Source of the DNA: Brachybacterium epidermidis
Lineage (GTDB): Bacteria > Actinomycetota > Actinomycetes > Actinomycetales > Dermabacteraceae
Length of the DNA stretch: 64,000 bases
Reading direction: 5' to 3'
Assembly: GCF_015209585.1 (NCBI RefSeq)
Contig: NZ_JADEYR010000003.1
Coordinates: 62,001-126,000 of the forward strand
The notes beneath the pieces were generated by a model, which ran no database searches, was not told the DNA's origin, and was given only the letters and a program-made list of their open reading frames with translations. Each line of letters starts with the position of its first letter. Positions within the stretch are counted from its first letter, which is position 1. The position numbers and the translations under genes are program-made. Positions 57,587 to 64,000 of this stretch are shown one piece after another.

Positions 57587-57620
57587 AGGAGCCCGGCCGG
57601 GGTGTCCCGACCGGGCTCCT
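57587..57620. terminator. Terminator hairpin after the NlpC/P60 gene
   Basis: AGGAGCCCGG pairs with CCGGGCTCCT, with further pairing inside. It lies downstream of the minus-strand NlpC/P60 gene and upstream of the hexosaminidase gene, so it ends the NlpC/P60 transcript. Confidence 0.75.
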
Positions 57621-57694
57621 GCACGTCGCCCTGCTCCTTCCCATGACGCTCATGCGTCGAGCAGGCCGCCGTGCTCAGGTGTCGTCGCCTCAGC

Positions 57695-58829
57695 TCAGCG
57701 GTAGGTGACGAACACGTGCGGGGCGTTCCAGATCATGCGCTCCATGACCCGCCCGCGCGAGCTGGAGGCATCGATGACCCGGCCGTTGCCGGCATAGATC
57801 CCGATGTGACCGTAGTTGTTGCTGGTGAAGGCCACCAGGTCACCGGGCTGGGCCTCGGCCTGGGAGATGATCCGGCCGCCGAAGGTGTAGCCCTTGGCGG
57901 TCTTGCGAGGCAGGTTGATGCCGGCCTGGTTGTAGGCGTGGTACACCAGCCCCGAGCAGTCCATCCCGGTGGCCGGGGAGGAGCCGCCCCACGTGTAGCG
58001 CACGCCCTTCTGGGCCCGGGCCGCATTAACGATCGCCTGACCGTTGAACGAGCCCACCGAGGCGACCGGAGCACGCCCGGAGTCGCGCGAGGGCGGGGCG
58101 TCACTGATACGCACGTTCGAGTACAGGGCGTTCCAGGTCTTCGGGCCGACCACGGCGTCCACGCCGATGCCGGCAGCGGACTGCAGTGCGCGCACCGCAG
58201 CCGCGGTGCCCCTGCCGAAGATGCCGTCGACCGCGATCGACGCACCGCGCTCGTTGAGCTGGGACTGGAGGGTGCGAACGGCATCGCCGCGGCTGCCCTG
58301 ACGCAGCTTCGGCTGCGAGGAGGCCGCCGAGGCGGCCGGGGCAGGAGCGCTCGAGGAGATCTGGATGTTGCCCGCCAGGGCGTCCCAGGTCTTCGGGCCC
58401 CCCACGGCGTCCACGCCGATCCCGGCAGCGGACTGCAGGGCGCGCACAGCACTGGCGGTGTTGCGTCCGAAGACGCCGTCGACCGCGATCGACGCACCGC
58501 GCTGATTGAGCAGGGTCTGCAGATGCTCCACCGCTGCGCCACGGGAGCCAGTACGCAGCTTGACGCCGGCGAACTGGTCGGGGCCGCGGGGCCACGGCGG
58601 GGAGGGTGACCGGAGCGGCTGCGGCAGCACCGTTGATGCTTCCGAGCGCGGCCGGGGCGGGGGCCTGTGCGCGAGCCGATTCGGCTCCCTGCAGAGCGGC
58701 GGTGGCGGGGGCCGCACCCAGCAGGGCGGCACCTCCCACACCACGCCCGACAGGAGCGGCGAGGCCCCGGTAGTCGATCACGGCGGCACCGGGAGCCCGG
58801 TGCGTGCCGCGGGGGACGGTACGGATCAT
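57695..58829 (-). CDS. NlpC/P60 peptidoglycan hydrolase with two PG-binding repeats, frameshifted near residue 80
   Basis: A secreted cell-wall endopeptidase. From ATG 58829 the first frame gives MIRTVPRGTHRAPGAAV, a signal-like Ala-rich stretch and VTLPAVAPR; the second frame continues from GPDQFAGVKLRTGSRG to the end. Removing one base from one of the four-G runs between 58588 and 58602 joins them. The mature part has two PG_binding_1-type repeats (TGSRGAAVEHLQTLLNQRG and QGSRGDAVRTLQSQLNERG), then NlpC/P60 with the catalytic Cys in TGMDCSGLVYHAY and His in NYGHIGIYAGNG. The final residues are HVFVTYR. Without repair the catalytic part would lack a signal peptide. Confidence 0.85.
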
Positions 58830-58844
58830 GTCCGGATATCTCTT

Positions 58845-58990
58845 TCTCCGTCGCCACACGCGACCCGCGACGGCATGCGCTGCGGGACAGGTGCCCGTCA
58901 CCCAGGGAAGTGGAGGAAGCGACCGAGCCGGTGACGGGTTGGCGGCGCCCCGGTCAGTGCCCCAGGTACGAGCGGCACCGGCACCAATGT
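58845..58990 (-). ncRNA. Structured 5' leader, possible c-di-AMP (ydaO-type) riboswitch
   Basis: Between a putative promoter and the NlpC/P60 start the minus strand can form strong paired elements: AACCCGTCACC with GGGTGACGGG, and CCGTCGC with GCGACGG. Actinobacterial NlpC/P60 and rpf genes are often controlled by ydaO-class c-di-AMP riboswitches, and the length and position fit, but I cannot confirm the conserved core by eye. Confidence 0.4.
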
Positions 58991-59216
58991 AAGTGCAGGT
59001 CAGCGGCCTGAACAGGGCAGTTTGCATGCACAGGCCTGGCTCTTTGTCAAAGTTTTGCTCGTTTGCACAAGTTTTCGACGTGTCGCGCTCGCGAATCGGA
59101 CATTGCTGTGCTAGTTACAGCGATGTCATTCGGTGGGGCGCGGGCCCGGCAGCGAGGTGGCTTGATGCTGCGGTCACGACCAGGCATGCGGCGGCGATCC
59201 TGGTGAGCTCCATCCC
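58991..59216. other. Non-coding stretch between NlpC/P60 leader and tRNA
   Basis: A more AT-rich patch (59040-59140) contains TTGACA on the minus strand (59050-59045), a possible -35 for the NlpC/P60 transcript; I found no clear -10. No credible coding frame. Confidence 0.5.
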
Positions 59217-59267
59217 TGGATGGTGGATGCCGCTGGATGGTGGGTGCCGCTGGATGGTCGGTGCCGC
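59217..59267. repeat. Three 17-bp tandem repeats
   Basis: TGGATGGTGGATGCCGC, TGGATGGTGGGTGCCGC and TGGATGGTCGGTGCCGC follow directly in a non-coding region next to the tRNA terminator. Confidence 0.9.
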
Positions 59268-59280
59268 GAAAGAACGAGAA

Positions 59281-59310
59281 CGGCTCCGGTGCAGATCTGC
59301 ACCGGAGCCG
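59281..59310 (-). terminator. Terminator after tRNA-Pro
   Basis: A perfect 30-bp palindrome (CGGCTCCGGTGCAGA and its complement) just downstream of the tRNA on the minus strand, followed by a T-rich GTTCTCGTTC. Confidence 0.8.
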
Positions 59311-59316
59311 TCGACC

Positions 59317-59392
<76 letters not shown>

Positions 59393-59503
59393 AGAGCTCC
59401 CCGCTCTGCTGCGGTCGACCAGTTCGGCTCCTGCTCGAAGGGGAGGAGCTGTCAGGTCGACGCGATGAGCGCGTCACCGAGGAGCAACTCTAACAGGCGT
59501 TTC

Positions 59504-60439
59504 CTACCGCTGGTCAGGCGATTCAGCGCGCGGGGCCCGCAACGTGATCAAGCTCGCCTCCGGAGGGGTGGCGAAGCGGTAGTTCGAATAGGGGCTGGCG
59601 CCCATGCCTGCGCTCACGTTCAGCGGCACCCCCCGCCAGGTGGACAGTCCCCGCGCCTGCGACCGCGGCAGGTCGCAGTTGGTGACCAGCGCGCCGACGC
59701 CGGGGATGCGCAGCTGCCCGCCGTGGGTGTGACCGGCCAGGATCAGATCGGAGCCGTCGCGGGCAAAGGCATCGAGCACCCGACGGTAGGGGGCGTGGGC
59801 CACGCCCAGGCGCAGCACCCGGCCGTGCTCGGGCGGGGAAGCGTCCTGCGGGGGAGGCATCTCGTCGCGCTCGAGGTGAGGATCGTCGACCCCCACCAGC
59901 TGGACCTCGAGACCGCCCAGCTCGATCCGGCCACGGCTGTTGGTGAGGTCCTTCCAGCCGAAGGCGGAGAGTCGCCCGGCCAGCTCCTCCGTGGGCAGCT
60001 CCACGTCCTCACGCTCGGTGAAGCCCTCAGGGCGGGCATCGGGCAGGAAGTACCGCAGCGGGTTCTTGGGGGAGGGCGCGTACATGTCGTTCGAGCCCAT
60101 CACGAACGCCCCGGGGCGGCGCAGCAGCGGCTCGATGGCCTCGGCCAGCACCGGCACCGAGGCCGCCGAGGCGATGTTGTCGCCCGTGTCGATCACCAGA
60201 TGCGGGCGCAGGGTCTCGAGGTGCCGCAGGAACGCCAGTTTGCGCTCCTGATCCGGCATCAGGTGGATGTCGCTGATGTGCAGCAGCCTGATCGTGCGCG
60301 CCCCGGCCGGGAGAATGCCCAGCTCCACCTCGCGCAGGGTGTACCGGTGGATCTCGATGTGCCGGGCCCAGACGTGGGCGGCCGCAGCGCTCACGGCACC
60401 CAGCCCGCCCAGCGTCGCCGCCACCGTCGTTGCGCGCAC
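59504..60439 (-). CDS. Membrane-anchored metallophosphoesterase
   Basis: A 311-residue calcineurin-like phosphoesterase: N-terminal hydrophobic anchor or signal (TTVAATLGGLGAVSAAAAHVW), metal motifs IRLLHISDIHLMP (DxH), VIDTGDNIAS (GDN), VMGSNDMYAP (GND-like), LGVAHAPYRRVL and ILAGHTHGGQLRIP (GHxH). Start GTG 60439 has GGAGGG 6 nt upstream, overlapping the ponA2 end, so the two are cotranscribed. As I recall, a metallophosphoesterase (Rv3683) also adjoins ponA2 in mycobacteria. Substrate unknown; a role with wall synthesis is inferred. Confidence 0.92.
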   Translation of the reverse strand: MRATTVAATLGGLGAVSAAAAHVWARHIEIHRYTLREVELGILPAGARTIRLLHISDIHLMPDQERKLAFLRHLETLRPHLVIDTGDNIASAASVPVLAEAIEPLLRRPGAFVMGSNDMYAPSPKNPLRYFLPDARPEGFTEREDVELPTEELAGRLSAFGWKDLTNSRGRIELGGLEVQLVGVDDPHLERDEMPPPQDASPPEHGRVLRLGVAHAPYRRVLDAFARDGSDLILAGHTHGGQLRIPGVGALVTNCDLPRSQARGLSTWRGVPLNVSAGMGASPYSNYRFATPPEASLITLRAPRAESPDQR

Positions 60440-60441
60440 GC

Positions 60442-62856
60442 TCAGCCCTCCCGGCCGGTCGACTGGCGGATGGTCACGGTGCTGCCCGCGGGCAGGGCGG
60501 TGCCAGGGGCAGGGTCAGTGCCGATCACGAACCACTGGCCCACGGAGTCCGACGGCTCACGACGCACCTCCACGCGGTAGCCCGCCTGCTCGACCGCGGT
60601 CTGTGCCTGGGAGAGGTACATGCCCGCGACGTTGGGCACGGTGCCAGGTGTCACCTCTCCCACCTGGCCCGGGCCCGGGGGAGTGGGCCGCGCCGGAGCC
60701 GGAGGGAAGGCCTCGGCGGGCAGGCCCTCGTGGGCCGCCGTCATGTACTCCTGCCAGGTGGGCAGGGAGACGGTGTTGCCCCACACCTTGCCTTGGCGCA
60801 GGTAGGTGTCGTCGACGTTGAAGCCCTCGGGGCGCTTGTTGGCCTGCGGGTGGCCGAACCACACGGCGGTGGACATCTGGCGGGTGAAGCCCACGTACCA
60901 GGTGTGGAACTGCTGATTGGAGGTTCCGGTCTTGCCGCCCGCGGGGTGGCCGGGGATCGTGCGGCCCTTGCCTGTGGCGCGCGGGTCCTCGAGGTCCTGC
61001 TGGAGCACCCACGCCATGGTGTCGGCGTCCTCCTTGTCCATGCGCTGCTCGCACTGGGCGCCGGTGATGGGCATCGGCTCCCCGTTGCGGTCGATCACCT
61101 CGGTGACCGCCTGGGGGCGGCAGTACGTGCCGCCTGATGCGTAGGTGGCGTAGGCCCCGGCCATGTCCAGGGCGGAGATCCGCAGCTCACCGAGCACCAC
61201 CACGGAGGGGGCGAGCTCCGTCTTGTAGATGTCCTCGATCGGGGCATCCCAGGTGGCCTGGTCGTAGGGGTTGTGCGTGGCCGGCACAGCGCCCACGGAG
61301 CGGGCGGTCTCGGCGATGTCGCACAGGTCCAGCTGACGGGCCATGTTGGCGTAGCTGGTGTTGACGGAGAACTTGGTGGAGTTCAGCACCGTCTCCATGG
61401 GCTGCAGCTTCACCGAGACTGCGTTGTCGGGGTTGTACCCGGGGTTCTCGCGCCAGGCTCCGCTGCCCAGGCACGTGGCGGGGAACTCCTTCATCTCCTC
61501 CCGCCCGGTGGAGACGGTGTCGTAGATGCTGCGGCCGCTCTTGATCCACTCGTGCAGCACGAAGGGCTTGAAGGTCGAGCCGACGGGGAAGCCGTTGGAG
61601 CCCCCCAGGGCGTTGGGCACGTTGTAGTTGATGGCCGTCTCACCCGGGCCGATCTCCTGGTGGGGATTGAAGGTGCGGTTCTGCGCCATCACCAGGATCT
61701 TGCCGGTGCCCGGCTCCACCGTCACGATCGAGTGGCCGAAGCCGTGGCCGGCATCGGCCGGCACCCTTCGCTGCAGGATGTCCTCGGCGGCCTTCTGCTT
61801 GGCCGGATCCAGCGTGGTGCGGATGGTGAGCCCGCCGCCGTAGAGCAGCTTGCGGCGCTCCTCGTAGGTGGGGGCGAACTCCGGGTCGTTCAGCAGGGTG
61901 CGGGTGACGTAGTCGCAGAAGAACCCGCTGCGGCCGGCGTCGGCGCAGCCGGCCCGCACCTCCTGGATCTTCAGCATCTCCTCGACCGGCTGGGTGCGGT
62001 ACTGCTCGTACTCCTCATCGGTGATGTAGCCCTCGCGGTGCATGTCCCCCAGCACCTCATTGCGTCTTTTCTCCCCCGCCTCGGGGTGGGCCACCGGGTC
62101 GTACTGGTTGGGGCCGTTGGTGATGCCCGCCAGCATCGCGGCCTCGCCGGGGTTGAGATCCTTCGCGCTCTTGGAGAAGTAGTGCTGCGAGGCCGTCTCC
62201 ACGCCGTACTGGGACGGCCCGAACTGGGCGACGTTCAGGTAGCCGTTGAGGATCTCGTCCTTGTCCCACTTCTTCTCCAGCGAGATGGCGAGCTTGGCCT
62301 CGCGCAGCTTGCGCCCGTAGGTGGTCTCGGTGGCGGCCTCGATGTCCTCCTGGTCGCCGCGCTGCACGGCGTCCATCAGCAGGGCGTTCTTGACGTACTG
62401 CTGGGTGAGGGTGGAGCCGCCCTGGGTGGCGCCGCCCACCGAATTGGACAGGAAGGCACGGGTGAGGCCGCGCGGGTCCACGCCGCCGTGCTCGTAGAAC
62501 CGGCGGTCCTCCACCGCGATCACCGCGTGCTGCATGTGCGGGGAGATCTCCTCCAACGGCACCATGATCCGGTTCTCGGTGTAGAAGGTGGCCAGCAGGG
62601 AGCCGTCGGCCGCCTCGATGCGGCTGGCTTCGTTCAGCGGTGCCACCTCCAGCTCGGAGGGGTAGGACTCGAACAGGGCCACGCCGTCCTCGGCCACGGC
62701 GGAAGTGGCCGAGACCGCCGGCAGGAAGAACGCGGCCAGCAGCACGCCGCCCAGGCCTGCCACGGCGATGATCCCCAGCAGCAGGTAGAGGGTCTGCGCC
62801 AGCGCGGCGGGCAGTGAGCGCCGCTGTGCGGGGCGGCTGGGCGAGGAAGTGGCCAT
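60442..62856 (-). CDS. ponA2: Bifunctional class A penicillin-binding protein PonA2 with PASTA domain
   Basis: Polymerises and crosslinks peptidoglycan. ATG 62856 gives 804 residues: one N-terminal membrane segment (LYLLLGIIAVAGLGGVLLAA), a GT51 glycosyltransferase with catalytic Glu in VIAVEDRRFYEHGGVDP and GGSTLTQQYVKN, a transpeptidase with SxxK (VGSTFKPF), SxN (FSVNTSYANM) and KTG (GGKTGTSNQQFH), then a proline-rich linker and one PASTA domain (VPNVAGMYLSQAQTAVEQAG). TACTGT 6 nt before the ATG suggests leaderless transcription. It is divergent from whiB4, as in the PonA2/WhiB4 locus of mycobacteria. Confidence 0.95.
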   Translation of the reverse strand: MATSSPSRPAQRRSLPAALAQTLYLLLGIIAVAGLGGVLLAAFFLPAVSATSAVAEDGVALFESYPSELEVAPLNEASRIEAADGSLLATFYTENRIMVPLEEISPHMQHAVIAVEDRRFYEHGGVDPRGLTRAFLSNSVGGATQGGSTLTQQYVKNALLMDAVQRGDQEDIEAATETTYGRKLREAKLAISLEKKWDKDEILNGYLNVAQFGPSQYGVETASQHYFSKSAKDLNPGEAAMLAGITNGPNQYDPVAHPEAGEKRRNEVLGDMHREGYITDEEYEQYRTQPVEEMLKIQEVRAGCADAGRSGFFCDYVTRTLLNDPEFAPTYEERRKLLYGGGLTIRTTLDPAKQKAAEDILQRRVPADAGHGFGHSIVTVEPGTGKILVMAQNRTFNPHQEIGPGETAINYNVPNALGGSNGFPVGSTFKPFVLHEWIKSGRSIYDTVSTGREEMKEFPATCLGSGAWRENPGYNPDNAVSVKLQPMETVLNSTKFSVNTSYANMARQLDLCDIAETARSVGAVPATHNPYDQATWDAPIEDIYKTELAPSVVVLGELRISALDMAGAYATYASGGTYCRPQAVTEVIDRNGEPMPITGAQCEQRMDKEDADTMAWVLQQDLEDPRATGKGRTIPGHPAGGKTGTSNQQFHTWYVGFTRQMSTAVWFGHPQANKRPEGFNVDDTYLRQGKVWGNTVSLPTWQEYMTAAHEGLPAEAFPPAPARPTPPGPGQVGEVTPGTVPNVAGMYLSQAQTAVEQAGYRVEVRREPSDSVGQWFVIGTDPAPGTALPAGSTVTIRQSTGREG

Positions 62857-62862
62857 GAACCC

Positions 62863-62868
62863 ACAGTA
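62863..62868 (-). promoter_or_regulatory. Candidate -10 box of ponA2, leaderless
   Basis: On the minus strand TACTGT is separated by 6 nt from the ponA2 ATG. Confidence 0.5.
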
Positions 62869-63116
62869 CGGGCAGGCCCGGGCCGGTTCCATGAAGCAGG
62901 ACACGTCCTGGCGAAATCTTCACGAAGCCCATGGCTGTCGGCACGCGAGGTCGAGCAAGGGGGCACCCCCGGAACGCCACGCGGAGCCAGCCGCCGAGAG
63001 CGCTGCGGCATACCACAGGATCCCCGGCGTGGCATGGAGGTTTGGCGAGTGTCGCACCTGGTCCCTACGATGTGGGAGGAACTCACGGGTCGACGAGGAT
63101 TCGGAAGGGGACTGAC

Positions 63117-63440
63117 ATGACCGTAGGGGTGACGACTGCGCGGGCGCTCGGGGAGGGCGAGGACCGCAGCTGGGCTGCTCGTGGAGCCTGCGCCACCATG
63201 GACCCGGACGAATTCTTCGTCCAGGGGGCCGAGCAGCATGCCGTCAAGACGGCCTGCGGTGGCTGCCCGGTGCGCACCCAGTGCCTGGTGGACGCGCTGG
63301 AGAACCGCATCGACTTCGGTGTGTGGGGCGGGATGACCGAGCGTGAGCGTCGGCGCCTGCTGCGCCGCCACCCCGACGTCAGCGACTGGGGTGCCGCGCT
63401 CACCTTCGCCGCACGTCGCGCCGCCGCCGGCGGCATGTGA
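63117..63440 (+). CDS. whiB4: WhiB-family iron-sulfur regulator, WhiB4-like
   Basis: A 107-residue redox-responsive regulator. Four cysteines that bind a [4Fe-4S] cluster are in RGACATMDPDEFF, KTACGGCPVRTQC; the G-V-W-G-G turn (FGVWGGMTERERRRLLRRHP) precedes the basic DNA-binding tail. ALENRIDFGVWGGMTERERR resembles WhiB4 as I recall it, and the ponA2 neighbour supports this. Start ATG 63117 with GGAAGGGG 6 nt upstream. It may control ponA2 or oxidative-stress genes. Confidence 0.85.
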   Translation: MTVGVTTARALGEGEDRSWAARGACATMDPDEFFVQGAEQHAVKTACGGCPVRTQCLVDALENRIDFGVWGGMTERERRRLLRRHPDVSDWGAALTFAARRAAAGGM

Positions 63441-63469
63441 CCGCCTCCGCCCAGGGGCTCCACGGCCGG

Positions 63470-63475
63470 TAGGCT
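63470..63475 (+). promoter_or_regulatory. Candidate -10 box of the small DUF4177-like gene, leaderless
   Basis: TAGGCT in the context GCCGGTAGGCT is 7 nt before ATG 63483. Confidence 0.5.
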
Positions 63476-63482
63476 TCGCCCC

Positions 63483-63653
63483 ATGAGCACCTACACCCGC
63501 TGGGAATACCTGACCGTTCCGCTGCTGATCCACGCCACCAAGCAGATCCTCGACAACTACGGCGAGGAGGGATGGGAGCTGGTGCAGGTGGTGCCCGGCC
63601 CCAACCCCGAGTCCCTGGTCGCGTACCTCAAGCGGCCGCTTTCGGAGGGCTGA
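63483..63653 (+). CDS. Small DUF4177-like protein
   Basis: A 56-residue protein too short for most gene callers: MSTYTRWEYLTVPLLIHATK, then LDNYGEEGWELVQVVPGPN and a short end. The WEY...GEEGWELVQV pattern is that of small DUF4177-like proteins found between whiB4 and the RidA gene in mycobacteria as I recall (Rv3678A). It ends 3 nt before ridA, so the two are cotranscribed. No function is established. Confidence 0.8.
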   Translation: MSTYTRWEYLTVPLLIHATKQILDNYGEEGWELVQVVPGPNPESLVAYLKRPLSEG

Positions 63654-63656
63654 TCG

Positions 63657-64000
63657 ATGACCGTTCCCGCCACGCCCCCCTCCGCCGCGTCCGACGGCTC
63701 CCGCATCCGCCAGCGCCTGTCCGAGCTGGGCCTGGAGCTTCCCGGCGTGGCCGCGCCTGTGGCCGCCTATGTGCCGGCCGTGCGCACCGGTGACCACGTG
63801 CTCACCTCCGGCCAGCTGCCCTTCGTGGACGGCGAGCTGCCGCGCACCGGCAAGGTGGGTGCGGAGGTCACTGCGGAGCAGGCGGCCGAGCTCGCCGCCA
63901 CCTGCGCCCTCAACGCTCTGGCCGCGATCGAGGACCTGGTGGGATCGCTGGACCAGATCGCGCAGGTGGTGAGGCTGACCGGTTTCGTCGCCTCGGATCC
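63657..64000 (+). CDS. ridA: RidA family protein, 3' end outside the window
   Basis: At least 114 residues of a RidA (YjgF/YER057c/UK114) enamine/imine deaminase-like protein: IRQRLSELGLELPGVAAPVA, YVPAVRTGDHVLTSGQLPFV, and AATCALNALAAIEDLVGSLD with VVRLTGFVASD, the last about a quarter missing. It probably hydrolyses reactive enamines from PLP enzymes. ATG 63657 follows the previous stop by 3 nt. Confidence 0.92.
   Translation, partial: MTVPATPPSAASDGSRIRQRLSELGLELPGVAAPVAAYVPAVRTGDHVLTSGQLPFVDGELPRTGKVGAEVTAEQAAELAATCALNALAAIEDLVGSLDQIAQVVRLTGFVASD

Noticed and set aside
63117-63440. WhiB7-type regulator
   Set aside because: There is no AT-hook at the C-terminus, and the neighbours and sequence fit WhiB4 better.

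Overview
The window is a high-GC chromosomal stretch from an actinobacterium, most likely Micrococcales/Dermabacteraceae and possibly Brachybacterium. The evidence is a complete coproporphyrin-dependent heme locus, a WhiB4-like regulator beside ponA2, an IdeR-type iron box, a maltokinase, many GTG starts, and repeated TAnnnT boxes 6-8 nt before start codons that imply leaderless mRNAs. The genus is an inference. I saw no rRNA, transposase, prophage or CRISPR array, and one tRNA.

Layout. (1) 1-10.7 kb: the heme operon on the minus strand, hemE-hemY-hemQ-hemH-hemC-hemD/B-hemL, with hemA divergent; together they run from glutamyl-tRNA to heme. hemD and hemB form one reading frame, and hemQ has an apparent 5' frameshift. 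(2) 10.8-26.6 kb: an M18 aminopeptidase and its decayed paralogue, and a cell-surface glycan region with UDP-glucose dehydrogenase, GT2 and GT4 transferases, a flippase-like protein, three GT-C-like membrane proteins and an acyltransferase-SGNH protein. (3) 26.7-33.8 kb: tgt, a beta-propeller membrane protein, a Q/P-rich membrane protein and a GH2 beta-galactosidase with a LacI-type operator upstream. (4) 34.2-51.3 kb: three subunits of a Wadjet/Mks SMC complex, JetA (DUF3375), JetB (DUF4194) and JetC (MukB-like ATPase), in canonical order on one strand but separated by unrelated cassettes. The cassettes hold an alkyltransferase-like protein, thiosulfate import (tsuA-tusA), a charged membrane protein, D-serine dehydratase, an IdeR-controlled siderophore importer with its reductase fused to the ATPase, and a lower-GC membrane protein. 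No JetD nuclease is visible. (5) 51.4-58.8 kb: an orphan maltokinase, a CshA-repeat surface protein, a LytR_C protein, a GH20 hexosaminidase and an NlpC/P60 hydrolase behind a structured leader. (6) 59.3-64 kb: tRNA-Pro(CGG), a metallophosphoesterase, ponA2, whiB4, a DUF4177-like small protein and ridA, an order resembling that of mycobacteria as I recall it.

Four genes (hemQ, the small gene after hemA, the Q/P-rich membrane gene and NlpC/P60) and one pseudogene carry apparent one-base indels in or near G/C runs, and a sixth gene (35763-36266) looks disrupted at its 5' end. This points to residual sequencing error, or less likely to real decay, so N-termini of those products should be read with care. 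The most novel items are the dispersed JetABC genes, the two fusions that retain an internal Shine-Dalgarno and ATG, and the recurrent leaderless promoter architecture.
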